A stretch of DNA of 64,000 nucleotides from positions 434,001 through 498,000 of the forward strand of contig JACRME010000008.1 of assembly GCA_016235045.1 (NCBI GenBank). Reading direction: 5' to 3'. The notes under the pieces are model-generated. The model was not told where the DNA came from. It ran no database searches and saw only the letters and a program-made list of their open reading frames with translations. Made by a program: the position numbers and the translations under genes. The stretch comes from Nitrosomonadales bacterium (lineage in GTDB: Bacteria > Pseudomonadota > Gammaproteobacteria > Burkholderiales > Gallionellaceae). Shown piece by piece: positions 44,537-53,232 of the stretch. How positions within the stretch are numbered: position 1 is the stretch's first letter; the number at the start of each line of letters is the position of its first letter.

Positions 44537-45484
44537 ATGAACACTGAAAAACAGAGTTATTACAAGAACAATCGTCTTAAACAAATGAGGGCTTTTTGCG
44601 AGGTCGTCCACACCGGCAGCATTACCTTGGCAGCACAGAAATTGTTCCTGAGCCAACCTTCCGTTACTTTACAAATCCAGGCGATGGAGCGTGAACTGGG
44701 CGTCACCGTATTCGAACGGCGCGGGCCTGTACTCAAGCTTACCCCGGATGGGGAAACATTGTACGCCTTAGCGAAGCCGTTGGTGGAAGGAATCGACGGT
44801 TTGCAGGAAAATTTTGCCGCACAGCACGGCAAACTGGACTCGGGCGAGTTGAATATCTGTGCAGGAGAATCAACTATTCTGTACATCCTGCCGGAGCCGG
44901 TGCGCCGTTTCGTGACTGCGCATCCGCGCATCCAGCTCAAGATCCACAACGAAACCGGACGCGACGGCTTGAAAATGCTGCGCGCCGACGAGATCGACCT
45001 CGTGGTCGGTTCCATGCTGGACGTGCCCGATGACATCACCTACCAACCGGTGGTGACCTACGACCCCGTGCTCATCGCCCCGCTCGGCCATCCGCTGGCG
45101 CACCACCCCAATGTCACGCTCGAAGAGATCAGCCAGTACGGCCTGATCCTGCCGCCGCGCCACCTCTCCACCTGGCGCATGGTCAAATACGTGTTCCAGC
45201 AGCACAACCTGACTTTCTCGGTGACGCTGGAAGCGGGCGGCTGGGAAATCATCAAAAAATACGTGGAACTGGGCATGGGCATTTCCATCGTCACCGACAT
45301 CTGCCTCACCGGCTGCGAGAAACTGGTGCGAATCCCGCTCACCCAGTATTTCCCGCAACGCGGTTATGGACTGGTTTTGCGCAAGGGCCGTTTCCTGTCG
45401 CCACAGGCGCGGCGCTTCGTGGAAATCCTGTACGAGGTTTACGGCATGGCGTCCGTGCCCGCCGAACTCAACGCTCAAGATTGA
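44537..45484 (+). CDS. LysR-family transcriptional regulator (CysB/CbbR-like)
   Basis: A 315-residue regulator with an N-terminal winged helix-turn-helix (about 12-70, FCEVVHTGSITLAAQKLFLSQPSVTLQIQAMERELG) and a periplasmic-binding-protein-like effector domain (about 98-300). It is divergent from rnfB, so it probably controls the rnf-nifJ operon and itself; the effector may be a C2/C3 metabolite. The ATG with a GGAGG site is preferred over an upstream in-frame TTG. Its last codons overlap a fragment of the ppsR 3' end (see the duplication at 45470-45545). A partial second copy of its 3' part lies at 46314-46451. Confidence 0.9.
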   Translation: MNTEKQSYYKNNRLKQMRAFCEVVHTGSITLAAQKLFLSQPSVTLQIQAMERELGVTVFERRGPVLKLTPDGETLYALAKPLVEGIDGLQENFAAQHGKLDSGELNICAGESTILYILPEPVRRFVTAHPRIQLKIHNETGRDGLKMLRADEIDLVVGSMLDVPDDITYQPVVTYDPVLIAPLGHPLAHHPNVTLEEISQYGLILPPRHLSTWRMVKYVFQQHNLTFSVTLEAGGWEIIKKYVELGMGISIVTDICLTGCEKLVRIPLTQYFPQRGYGLVLRKGRFLSPQARRFVEILYEVYGMASVPAELNAQD

Positions 45485-45545
45485 GCGCCTGCATCAACTG
45501 CACGGCCAGTTCCTCGATTGAGCGCGAGGTGGTGTCGAACCATTT
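45470..45545 (-). pseudogene. Duplicated fragment of the 3' end of ppsR
   Basis: These 76 bp match 46550-46625, the true ppsR 3' end, with only a few differences. Read on the minus strand they still encode the PpsR C-terminus (KWFDTTSRSIEELAVQLMQ), ending in TGA in place of TAA. The fragment overlaps the final codons of the LysR gene and marks the left border of the VapBC insertion. Confidence 0.9.
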
Positions 45546-45575
45546 ACTTGCATAACTCCCGCGCATGTATATACT

Positions 45576-45591
45576 TCATGTTGTTACATGA
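45576..45591. promoter_or_regulatory. Candidate VapBC autoregulatory operator
   Basis: Perfect palindrome TCATGT-TGTT-ACATGA ending 12 bp before the vapB ATG, next to a TATATAC stretch that could be a -10 element. Toxin-antitoxin complexes usually repress their own promoter at such sites. Confidence 0.5.
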
Positions 45592-45603
45592 AAGGAATTG
45601 ATC

Positions 45604-45831
45604 ATGCGTACTGCAAAAGTATTCAAAAGCGGGAATTCGCAGGCTGTGAGGATACCGGCCGAGTTCCAGTTCGATACCGACGAGGTGGAGATTTTCCGCA
45701 GGGACGATGAATTGATACTGCGCAAAAAAGCCAAATCGCTGGAACAGGCGTTTCACCTGCTTGGCTCGCTACCTGCCGATTTTATGGTCGAGCGCAAAGA
45801 CGACCTTCCACAAGAGCGCACGGGGCTGTAA
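45604..45831 (+). CDS. vapB: VapB-type antitoxin (AbrB/SpoVT DNA-binding fold)
   Basis: A 75-residue antitoxin with the swapped-hairpin AbrB motif at the N-terminus (MRTAKVFKSGNSQAVRIPAEF) and a C-terminal tail (LGSLPADFMVERKDDLPQ) that should wrap the toxin. The ATG has an AAGGAA site; the TTG two codons upstream is less likely. The stop is 4 nt before the toxin start, the usual antitoxin-toxin coupling. Confidence 0.93.
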   Translation: MRTAKVFKSGNSQAVRIPAEFQFDTDEVEIFRRDDELILRKKAKSLEQAFHLLGSLPADFMVERKDDLPQERTGL

Positions 45832-45835
45832 TTCC

Positions 45836-46243
45836 ATGCCGCGCTACCTGCTCGACACCAACATCTGCGTCTATATCAAGAACCATCGCCCGGCGGAAGT
45901 GCTGGCACGCTTTACCAAACTCCCCCCCGGCAAAGTCGCCATGTCCGCCGTCACCTACGGCGAGTTATGTTTCGGTGCTGAGAAAAGCACCAAGCGCAAA
46001 GAAGCGCAGCGAATACTGGAACAACTGACTGCGCTGATTCCGGTGTTGCCTCTGGATGCGACCGTTTCCACTCACTATGGAGAAATCCGCCAGCACCTTC
46101 AATCCAGCGGCAAACCTATCGGCAATAACGACTTGTGGATTGCTTCCCACGCACTTGCCAACAAGCTCATTCTGGTCACCAATAACGTGGCGGAATTTGA
46201 GCGTGTGCCGGGATTGCGAGTTGAAAACTGGGTTAGTCAATAG
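45836..46243 (+). CDS. vapC: VapC-type toxin (PIN-domain ribonuclease)
   Basis: A 135-residue PIN-domain endoribonuclease, likely cutting tRNA or rRNA when free of antitoxin. The acidic active site is visible: LLDTNICVY (Asp-7), TYGELCFGAEKS (Glu-42), and NNDLWIASHAL (Asp-99). It belongs to the VapC/FitB type of about 130 residues. The module lies between two copies of lysR/ppsR 3' ends, so it is a recent insertion; the toxin appears intact. Confidence 0.94.
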   Translation: MPRYLLDTNICVYIKNHRPAEVLARFTKLPPGKVAMSAVTYGELCFGAEKSTKRKEAQRILEQLTALIPVLPLDATVSTHYGEIRQHLQSSGKPIGNNDLWIASHALANKLILVTNNVAEFERVPGLRVENWVSQ

Positions 46244-46313
46244 ATCGTTCGTGCGATGCCAGCCTGATAGGTTGGCGAAGTCGAATAACAATCCGAACCC
46301 GGCCCATTTTTTT

Positions 46314-46451
46314 GGCATTACTATCGTCACCGATATCTGCCTCACCGGCAGCGAGAAACTGGTGCGTATCCCGCTCACCCAGTATTTCCCGCAACGCGAT
46401 TATGGCTTGGTTTTGCGCAAGGGCCGTTTCCTGTCGCCGCAGGCGCGGCGC
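46314..46451 (+). pseudogene. Duplicated internal fragment of the LysR regulator gene
   Basis: 138 bp aligned without gaps to 45278-45415 of the LysR gene (offset 1,036 bp) with about a dozen base differences. In frame it encodes TIVTDICLTGSEKLVRIPL and onwards, the effector-domain end of the regulator, then leaves the homologous frame at 46452. It has no start and no helix-turn-helix, so it is a non-functional remnant at the right border of the VapBC insertion. The following 94 bp (46452-46545) are of unknown origin. Confidence 0.9.
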
Positions 46452-46547
46452 CAAAATCCGCCGCGTTGATTATGTTGCGGCAAACCTGCGAAGGTTAAGA
46501 CATCGCATTGATCTGCGGCCAGGGCTCGGGTAGCGCATCTCCGATGC

Positions 46548-47363
46548 TTAACGCTCAAGATTGAGCGCCTGCATCAACTGCACAGCCAGTTCCTCGATGG
46601 AGCGCGAGGTGGTGTCGAACCATTTGATGCCCTCGCGCCGCATCAGTTTTTCCGCTGCCGCGACTTCATAGCGGCAGTTTTCCAATGACGCATATTTGCT
46701 GTTAGGACGGCGCTCGGTGCGGATGCGTTGCAATTGTTCGGGGTTGATGGTCAGGCCGTACAGCTTGTCGCGAAAAGGCTGCAATCGCGACGGTAATTGG
46801 TCGCGCTCGAAGTCTTCCGGGATCAGCGGGTAGTTGGCGGCCTTCAACGAGAATTGCAGCGAGAGGTACAGACTGGTCGGCGTCTTGCCGCTGCGCGACA
46901 CGCCGACGAGGATGATATCGGCACTCTTCAGGTCGGCATCCGATGCACCGTCGTCGTGTGCCAGCGCGAAATTCACCGCCGCGATGCGCGAACTGTATTC
47001 GGGATTGGACTGGCTGTGCGAGCGCCCCACGGCGCGCGAGTAGCGGCAACCCAACTCCTGCTCCAGCGGCACGACGAACGCGTCGAACAAGTCGATGAAC
47101 AGCGCATCGGCCCGGTGCAGCAAGGCGCTGTATTCGGTATTGGTCAGCGTCATGATGACGATGGGGCGCGCGCCTTCGCGCTGGCCGACTTCGTTGATGC
47201 GCGCCACGCAATCCCTGATCTTTTCCTCGCTGTCCAGGAAGGGAAAGCGCAAATGGCGGAACTCGATGCCTTCGAACTGGGCGAGCAAGCCGTGGCCCAG
47301 GGTTTCCGAGGTGATGCCGGTGCCGTCCGACACGTAGATGACGGTGCGTTTAGGGATAGTCAT
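46548..47363 (-). CDS. ppsR: PEP synthase regulatory protein (bifunctional kinase/pyrophosphorylase)
   Basis: A 271-residue DUF299-family enzyme that inactivates PEP synthase by ADP-dependent threonine phosphorylation and reactivates it by phosphorolysis. The P-loop-like GVSRSGKTPTSLYL (about 153-166) and the N-terminal YVSDGTGITSETLG motif are typical. It pairs functionally with ppsA at 31352-33727. Its 3' end is duplicated at 45470-45545, beside the toxin-antitoxin insertion, but the gene itself is complete. Confidence 0.96.
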   Translation of the reverse strand: MTIPKRTVIYVSDGTGITSETLGHGLLAQFEGIEFRHLRFPFLDSEEKIRDCVARINEVGQREGARPIVIMTLTNTEYSALLHRADALFIDLFDAFVVPLEQELGCRYSRAVGRSHSQSNPEYSSRIAAVNFALAHDDGASDADLKSADIILVGVSRSGKTPTSLYLSLQFSLKAANYPLIPEDFERDQLPSRLQPFRDKLYGLTINPEQLQRIRTERRPNSKYASLENCRYEVAAAEKLMRREGIKWFDTTSRSIEELAVQLMQALNLER

Positions 47364-47383
47364 GTTCCGCCCGGCGGCGATGT

Positions 47384-47695
47384 TCAGCTCGGGACGCAGG
47401 CCAGATTCTGCGCGTGGCAGACATAGCCCTTGGCGTAGATCAGCGCGATCCAGATCCAGAACAGCACGAAGAAACTGACCAGGCCGATATGCTGTTCGGC
47501 GATGAACTTCGGCGTGATCTTGCGCACGCCCTTGTAGATGGGACCGGTGACGACCTCGAACAGCCGGTAGACGAAATTGTTGTCTTTCGCCTTGCCGGAC
47601 AGCACACCGATCAAACCTTGGGCGAGCAATGCCAGGGCGGCGACCTCGACCAGCGCTTTCAGTACGCTGACGATGAACAGTTCGGGAGATGACAT
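47384..47695 (-). CDS. Small integral membrane protein of unknown function (weakly YggT-like)
   Basis: A 103-residue protein with two hydrophobic helices (about 7-33 and 68-88) and, between them, a YRLFEVVTGPIYKGVRKITP segment that recalls the YggT-family loop. No firm family assignment. It lies just upstream of ppsR in the same direction, 20 bp away, so they probably share a transcript. The ATG is the first in frame not running into the divergent TPR gene; no clear ribosome-binding site. Confidence 0.7.
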   Translation of the reverse strand: MSSPELFIVSVLKALVEVAALALLAQGLIGVLSGKAKDNNFVYRLFEVVTGPIYKGVRKITPKFIAEQHIGLVSFFVLFWIWIALIYAKGYVCHAQNLACVPS

Positions 47696-47809
47696 GATTT
47701 TGTGATTGGATTGAACAAGCCCGGATTTTATCACCTCACGGCGATTATGCTTGCGGCGACGGGGTTCCATGCGCAGAATGTGGCCTGCCTTCAACCACGG
47801 ATCACCTCA

Positions 47810-48400
47810 ATGAATTTCGAGAAATGGCAACACCTGCTGCGCGCGCGCTACTTTCAGTTCATGAACAAGGAGGAGGCGGCGCTGGACGAATACCGGCTGA
47901 CGCTGGCGGCAGCGCCCGAATTCACCCGCGCCAACCTTGCCATGGCGTTCATCCACGCCAAGCGCAACGACTTCGGCAGGGCGGCGCAACAATTCCGCGA
48001 GGTGTTGCGCGCCGAACCGGACAACGCCGAGATGCTCTTCAATCTGGGCTACGCCTGCGACAAGCAGGGCGAGCAGGACGAAGCGATCCGCTCGTTCGAA
48101 GCGGCCGTCCGCCTGAATCCGCAATTCGACCGCGCCTGGTACGGTCTGGGCATCTGCCAGGCCAAGCTCGGCAATCATGCCGAAGCGGCCAAGGCATTGC
48201 ACGAAGCCGCGACGCTGCAACCCATGAATCCCCACGCCTGGTACGCGCTGGGGATGGCCCACCATCACCTGAACCAGCCCGAGCGCGTAACCGAGATCAT
48301 CATGCACCTGCACCGTTTCGACCCGATCATGACGCGGCACCTGATCCAGGATACCGGACGCTCCGATCTGGCGCATCTGGTGGCCGATCTGGCGGTCTGA
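47810..48400 (+). CDS. TPR-repeat protein
   Basis: A 196-residue soluble protein built of about four tetratricopeptide repeats from residue 20 to 165, for example AEMLFNLGYACDKQGEQDEA and AWYGLGICQAKLGNHAEAA. No signal peptide from the chosen ATG (MNFEKWQHLL); a longer in-frame reading from 47702 or 47747 would add an unconvincing leader. TPR domains scaffold protein-protein contacts; no partner can be named from context. Confidence 0.82.
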   Translation: MNFEKWQHLLRARYFQFMNKEEAALDEYRLTLAAAPEFTRANLAMAFIHAKRNDFGRAAQQFREVLRAEPDNAEMLFNLGYACDKQGEQDEAIRSFEAAVRLNPQFDRAWYGLGICQAKLGNHAEAAKALHEAATLQPMNPHAWYALGMAHHHLNQPERVTEIIMHLHRFDPIMTRHLIQDTGRSDLAHLVADLAV

Positions 48401-48444
48401 GTCCGCATTCGGAAGACTGCCCCTCTTCTTTTTTACCCCAAAAC

Positions 48445-48472
48445 AAAGAGGCCTGCTTGCGCAGGCCTCTTT
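48445..48472. terminator. Bidirectional terminator between the TPR gene and the symporter gene
   Basis: Perfect 12-bp stem AAAGAGGCCTGC / GCAGGCCTCTTT with loop TTGC between convergent genes; on the minus strand it is followed by TGTTTTGGGG. Confidence 0.9.
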
Positions 48473-48494
48473 GACTTACTACGACGACTTCAGC

Positions 48495-50582
48495 TTATGC
48501 CGCCTTGGTGTCGATATCGCCTTCCAGGTTCGGGTAACGAACGTGGTCGACCAACTCCTGTATTTCCTTGCTCGGCGCTGCAGTCAGCAGACTGCCCACG
48601 ATCACGCCGATGAAACCGGCTGTCATGCCGAACAGACCTCCGGAGATCGGGTTGATGTCCCACCACAGCGGCGCATTGATCCCGAAGAACGGATAGGTCA
48701 TGTACATGTAGTACATGCAGGTACCGAGTCCGCCCGCCATGCCGAGAATCGCGCCCCACTTGTTGGCCCGCTTCCAGAACACGCCCAGGGCGAGTGCCGG
48801 GAAGAACGCGGATGCCGCCAGCGAGAACGCCGCACCGACCAGGAACAGGATGTCGCCCGGCTTCAGCGAAGTCACCCAGGCTGCGAACACGGCCACCACC
48901 AGCAACAGACCCTTGGAAATGGCCAGACGACGGGTCGTCGGCGCATGCGGGTCGATCATCTTGTAGTAGACGTCGTGCGACAACGCGTTGGCGATGGTCA
49001 ACAGCAGACCGTCGGCAGTGGACAGCGCGGCAGCCAGACCGCCCGCAGCCACCAGACCGGTGATCACATACGGCAGACCCGCGATTTCCGGCGTCGCCAG
49101 CACGATCAGGTCACCACCGATGGTGATCTCGGCCAATTGCACGATACCGTCCTTGTTGATGTCGGTAACGCTCATCAGACTCTTGTCCACAGCAGCCCAG
49201 GACGCGACCCAACTTGGCAGTTCGGAGAAACTCGATCCGACCAGCAAGGTGTAAACGTCAAACTTGGCCAATACCGCCAGCGCAGGCGCGGTGAAGTAGA
49301 GCAGGAAGATGAAGAACAGCGACCAGAACACCGACTTGCGCGCTTCCTTCACCGACGGCGTGGTGTAGTAACGCATCAGGATGTGCGGCAATGCGGCCGT
49401 ACCCACCATCAGGCACAGTACCAGTGCCAGGAAGTTCTTGCGCTTCTTGTCGATGGCCGCCTGATCCTTGCCGGCGAACGGCTCGGCGTGCGAAGCGATC
49501 GGAGCAGTCTTGGCTTTGGCACCGGCTGCTGCTTTCGTCCATGCCGCTTTCGCTGCTGCCGCATCGGCCGGGAAGTCGGTCACCGCCTTGTCGGCTGCGG
49601 CCACGGCCGCCGGATCGGCATCCTTGGTCGCCTTCAGCGTGGCTGCGGCTGTCTCCAGCTTGGCCTTCTCTTCTGCCAGATAGGTCGCGCCACCGGTTTC
49701 CAGTGCCTTCAGCTTGGCTTCAGAGGCTTCCTGACGCATCTTGAAGATCGCGCGCACTTCGGCTTCCTTGGCGCCGTCCGGTGTGGTCGGATCGTTCAGC
49801 ACGACTTCGCGTGCTGTGACTTTTTCCAACACATAACCGTAAGCGATCTGCGGAACCGGGTTGCCGGTATGTTTAACCGACAGCCACACCACCGGGATCA
49901 TGTACGCCACGATCAGGATGATGTACTGCGCCACTTGCGTCCAAGTAACGGCACGCATGCCGCCGAGGAAGGAACACACCAGGATGCCGCCCAGACCGGC
50001 GAACACACCGATGCCGAACTCCAGACCGGTGAAACGGCTGGTGATCAGGCCCACGCCGTAGATCTGCGCGATCACATAAGTGAAGGAGCACAGGATCGCC
50101 GCGAACACGCCGATGGAACGGGGGATGTTGCCGCCGTAACGGGCGCCGAGGAAGTCGGGGATGGTGAACTGGCCGAACTTGCGCAGGTACGGTGCCAGCA
50201 GCAGCGCCACCAGGCAGTAACCGCCGGTCCAACCCAACACGAAGGCGAGGCCGTCATAGCCGGACAGGTACAAGGTACCGGCCATACCGATGAAGGACGC
50301 AGCCGACATCCAGTCCGCGCCGGTTGCCATGCCGTTGAACAGCGCCGGGACGCGGCGTCCGGCCACGTAGTATTCCGACACGTCCGCGGTGCGGGACATC
50401 ACGCCGATACCTGCATACAGCAGCACGGTCGCAGCCAGGAAGATGTAGCCGAGGATCTTGTTCGGCACGCCCATCTGTTCGAGGATGGCGACGATGATGA
50501 TGAAAGCGACGAATCCTCCGGTATAGAAGGAATAGTAGCGCTTAAGCGAAGCGAAAAATTGCGATTGGGATTGGGTAGCCAT
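48495..50582 (-). CDS. Large sodium:solute symporter (VC_2705-type, acetate/carboxylate transporter family)
   Basis: A 695-residue SSS-family transporter related to ActP. The LeuT-fold core is clear (YYVAGRRVPALFNGMATGADWMS and the AALSTADGLLLTIANALSHDV signature). It is larger than ActP (about 550) because of an Ala/Lys-rich hydrophilic, probably coiled-coil insert at about 260-375, and an external loop with an EF-hand-like motif DINKDGIVQLAE at 474-485. The small DUF4212 subunit gene overlaps by one base (TAATG), as usual for this subfamily. The substrate is probably acetate or another short carboxylate. It is divergent from a two-component system that likely regulates it. Confidence 0.92.
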   Translation of the reverse strand: MATQSQSQFFASLKRYYSFYTGGFVAFIIIVAILEQMGVPNKILGYIFLAATVLLYAGIGVMSRTADVSEYYVAGRRVPALFNGMATGADWMSAASFIGMAGTLYLSGYDGLAFVLGWTGGYCLVALLLAPYLRKFGQFTIPDFLGARYGGNIPRSIGVFAAILCSFTYVIAQIYGVGLITSRFTGLEFGIGVFAGLGGILVCSFLGGMRAVTWTQVAQYIILIVAYMIPVVWLSVKHTGNPVPQIAYGYVLEKVTAREVVLNDPTTPDGAKEAEVRAIFKMRQEASEAKLKALETGGATYLAEEKAKLETAAATLKATKDADPAAVAAADKAVTDFPADAAAAKAAWTKAAAGAKAKTAPIASHAEPFAGKDQAAIDKKRKNFLALVLCLMVGTAALPHILMRYYTTPSVKEARKSVFWSLFFIFLLYFTAPALAVLAKFDVYTLLVGSSFSELPSWVASWAAVDKSLMSVTDINKDGIVQLAEITIGGDLIVLATPEIAGLPYVITGLVAAGGLAAALSTADGLLLTIANALSHDVYYKMIDPHAPTTRRLAISKGLLLVVAVFAAWVTSLKPGDILFLVGAAFSLAASAFFPALALGVFWKRANKWGAILGMAGGLGTCMYYMYMTYPFFGINAPLWWDINPISGGLFGMTAGFIGVIVGSLLTAAPSKEIQELVDHVRYPNLEGDIDTKAA

Positions 50583-50845
50583 TAGTCGTCTCCTTCATGC
50601 ACGCCGTACTTCTGGTCGAGCTTGTTCATGTAGTTGGCGTAAAACCAGATGATCACCACGTAGATCACCAGCGAACCCTGTGCCGCCATATAGAACGGGA
50701 ATGGGAAACCGATGATGGTGATGGATTGAAGTTCACGGGCGAAATACCCGATGACGAAGGTGGCGACGAACCAGATCGCCAGCAGTATCCCCGTTACGCG
50801 GAGATTTTTCTGCCAATACTCTTTATGCTTCTCGGTAAGTTGCAT
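50582..50845 (-). CDS. DUF4212 small subunit of the sodium:solute symporter
   Basis: An 87-residue membrane protein with two helices (about 17-38 and 50-70) and the family layout KEYWQKNLRVTGILLAIWF at the N-terminus. Members are always encoded just before a VC_2705-type symporter. The ATG has a GGGGAGG site; a longer frame to 50893 lacks one. Confidence 0.93.
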   Translation of the reverse strand: MQLTEKHKEYWQKNLRVTGILLAIWFVATFVIGYFARELQSITIIGFPFPFYMAAQGSLVIYVVIIWFYANYMNKLDQKYGVHEGDD

Positions 50846-51075
50846 GTTTCCTCCCCTGAAGTAATAAGATAAATCGCTTGCGCGAAATACCATACCGGCA
50901 ATTCAAAAAACGACGGAGACGCAGTGCCGTTTACCCGATCATGCCGGTCTGCGGCTTGGACAAATCGCGTCCTCCACTTAGAATAGCCCCACTGTGGACG
51001 GGTGTGATATTCCACTACCCATCCGTCCCACAACCGAAACATAATGCGCCATCCTTACAGACAACTTACAGAACC

Positions 51076-51759
51076 ATGCGCATCCTGATTGCCGAAGACG
51101 ACGAAGTGCTATCCGATGGCCTGTGTCGTTCCATGCGCCAATCGGGCTATGCCGTCGACTGCGTCAAGGATGGACAGGCGGCCAACACCATCCTCAGCGG
51201 CGAGCAACCGTTCGACCTGGTCATCCTCGATCTGGGGTTGCCCAAGGTGGAGGGTTTCAGCGTATTGAAAAGCCTGCGCGAAAAGAACCGCCAGGTGCCG
51301 GTGATCATCCTTACCGCGCGCGATGCGGAAGAAGACCGCGTCAAGGGACTCGACCTGGGTGCGGACGACTACATGATCAAGCCGTTCAGCCTGCCGGAAC
51401 TGGAAGCGCGCGTGCGCGCGCTGATCCGGCGCGGACAATGCGGCGTCAACCCGACCTATGTATGCGGCACGCTGACGTTCGACAGCGTCGGGCGGCGCGC
51501 GACGATCAACGGCGAGACGCTGGAACTCACCACGCGCGAGTTGAGCGTGCTGGAAGCGTTGATGTCGCGCATCGGCTGGGTCATCAGCAAGGAACAGTTG
51601 CTCGAACGCCTGTACAGCTATTCCGAGGAAGCCAGCAGCAACGCCATCGAAGTCTATATCCACCGCCTGCGCAAAAAGATCGAGCCCGCCGGGGTGACCA
51701 TACGCACCATACGGGGTCTCGGCTACATCATCGACAAGGTCTCGGAAACGAATGGCTAA
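51076..51759 (+). CDS. OmpR-family response regulator (TctD/QseB-like)
   Basis: A 227-residue regulator. The receiver domain (1-115) contains the acidic pocket EDDE, the phosphorylation site LVILDLGLPKVEG (Asp-51), the switch Thr in IILTARDA, and Lys in MIKPFS. A winged-helix DNA-binding domain follows (about 130-222, ending TIRGLGYII). It overlaps the kinase gene by 8 bp and lies divergent from the symporter genes, 230 bp away, so carboxylate-responsive control of that transporter is likely. Confidence 0.95.
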   Translation: MRILIAEDDEVLSDGLCRSMRQSGYAVDCVKDGQAANTILSGEQPFDLVILDLGLPKVEGFSVLKSLREKNRQVPVIILTARDAEEDRVKGLDLGADDYMIKPFSLPELEARVRALIRRGQCGVNPTYVCGTLTFDSVGRRATINGETLELTTRELSVLEALMSRIGWVISKEQLLERLYSYSEEASSNAIEVYIHRLRKKIEPAGVTIRTIRGLGYIIDKVSETNG

Positions 51760-53215
51760 CACCCCGGAAGCGGACGCAGACATCCCCTCCCTGCGCGTCC
51801 ACCTCATCAACTGGCTGCTGACTCCCCTGTTCGTGTTGTGGTTGTTCAGCACCATCGCCGGCTATGTCGCCACCCTGAACTACGCCAACAAGCCGTACGA
51901 CCAGGTGCTGCTGCAGCGCGCGCAGGCGGTCGGCGCGCAACTCAGGCTGGGAGGCGGCAAGGTGCGCCTGGATCTGGATCTGAAACTGCCCGATGGCACT
52001 TCGGCCACCTCGCCGGACAAGGTTTTCTACACCGTCAGCGACATCGACGGCAAAAAACTCGCCGGCAACGCCAACCTCAGCCGCCCGCTGGCCTTTCGCG
52101 GCGGCAAGATCGGACCGCTGTTCGGCAACGGCGAACGCGACGGCGAGAAGACGCGCAACGTGAGCCTGGTTTTCTTTAACCCCGACAACGACAAGCTGTA
52201 CCAGTTATTCATGTCGGAAACCATTCACCAGCGGCAGGCACTGATCCGCGGCATCCTCGCCAACATCGTGATCCCGCAACTGCTGCTGATCCTGATCGCG
52301 GTGGCCGCCATCTGGTATGCGCTGAAACAGGGACTGGCGCCGCTGGAGCGGCTGCGGCGCGAAGTGTCGAACCGGAAGCGCGACGACCTGAGCCAACTCG
52401 ACAGCGGCCGCGCGCCGGAAGAAGTGCGGCCGCTGATCGACGCGGTGAACAACCTGCTCGACCGCCTGAAACAGGCGATGCAGGCGCAAAAACGTTTCGT
52501 CGCCGATGCCGCACACCAGTTGCGCACCCCCATTGCAGGCCTGAAGACCCAGGCCGAACTGGCGCTGCGCACGGAAGACCCGGAACAGAAACAGCAGGCG
52601 CTCCAGCATATCCTCACCAGCACGCGGCACGGCATCCGCCTGGTCAATCAACTGATGGCGCTGGCGCGCAACGAACCGGGCGGCCAGGGCACGGAAAATT
52701 TCGTCGCGCTGAAGCTCAACCTGTTGGCGCAGGAATGCACCGCAAACTGGATACCGGCGGCGCTGGAAAAGAACATCGACCTTGGCTTCGACGGCGATCC
52801 CGCGGAACAGGAAGTGCTCGGCGATGCGGGCAGCCTGACCGAGATGCTCAATAACCTGATCGACAACGCCATCCGTTACACCCAGCCCGGCGGGCACATC
52901 ACCGTCAGCGTCGATGCGACGGCTCAGGGCAGCGTGCTGAGCGTGGAGGACAACGGCCCCGGCATCGACCCGCAACACCGCGAGCGCGTGTTCGAACGTT
53001 TCTACCGCGTGCTCGGCACCGGCCAGAGCGGCAGCGGACTCGGCCTCGCCATCGTCGCCGAAGTCGCCAAGCGCCACCACGCCACGCTCAGACTGGACGC
53101 GGGCAGCGGCGGCAAGGGAACGCTGATCAGCATCCGGTTCCCGCGCCGTCCGCCACCGGCGCCGACGCTTTCCGATGACCCGAGAACAAGCCCCGCGTTT
53201 TACGGCGGGGCCTAG
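51752..53215 (+). CDS. Sensor histidine kinase (TctE/QseC-like)
   Basis: A 487-residue inner-membrane kinase: helix 1 (about 18-42), a 2CSK_N-type periplasmic sensor (about 45-165), helix 2 (about 170-190), a short HAMP-like linker, the H-box FVADAAHQLRTPIAGL (His near 258), N-box NLIDNAIRYTQ, G1 VEDNGPGID, and G2 GSGLGLAIV. All catalytic elements are intact. The gene's last 20 bp contain a CCCCGC/GCGGGG hairpin that may help end transcription against the convergent antiporter gene 17 bp away. Confidence 0.95.
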   Translation: MANTPEADADIPSLRVHLINWLLTPLFVLWLFSTIAGYVATLNYANKPYDQVLLQRAQAVGAQLRLGGGKVRLDLDLKLPDGTSATSPDKVFYTVSDIDGKKLAGNANLSRPLAFRGGKIGPLFGNGERDGEKTRNVSLVFFNPDNDKLYQLFMSETIHQRQALIRGILANIVIPQLLLILIAVAAIWYALKQGLAPLERLRREVSNRKRDDLSQLDSGRAPEEVRPLIDAVNNLLDRLKQAMQAQKRFVADAAHQLRTPIAGLKTQAELALRTEDPEQKQQALQHILTSTRHGIRLVNQLMALARNEPGGQGTENFVALKLNLLAQECTANWIPAALEKNIDLGFDGDPAEQEVLGDAGSLTEMLNNLIDNAIRYTQPGGHITVSVDATAQGSVLSVEDNGPGIDPQHRERVFERFYRVLGTGQSGSGLGLAIVAEVAKRHHATLRLDAGSGGKGTLISIRFPRRPPPAPTLSDDPRTSPAFYGGA

Positions 53216-53232
53216 TGCCGCCGAACCACTCT

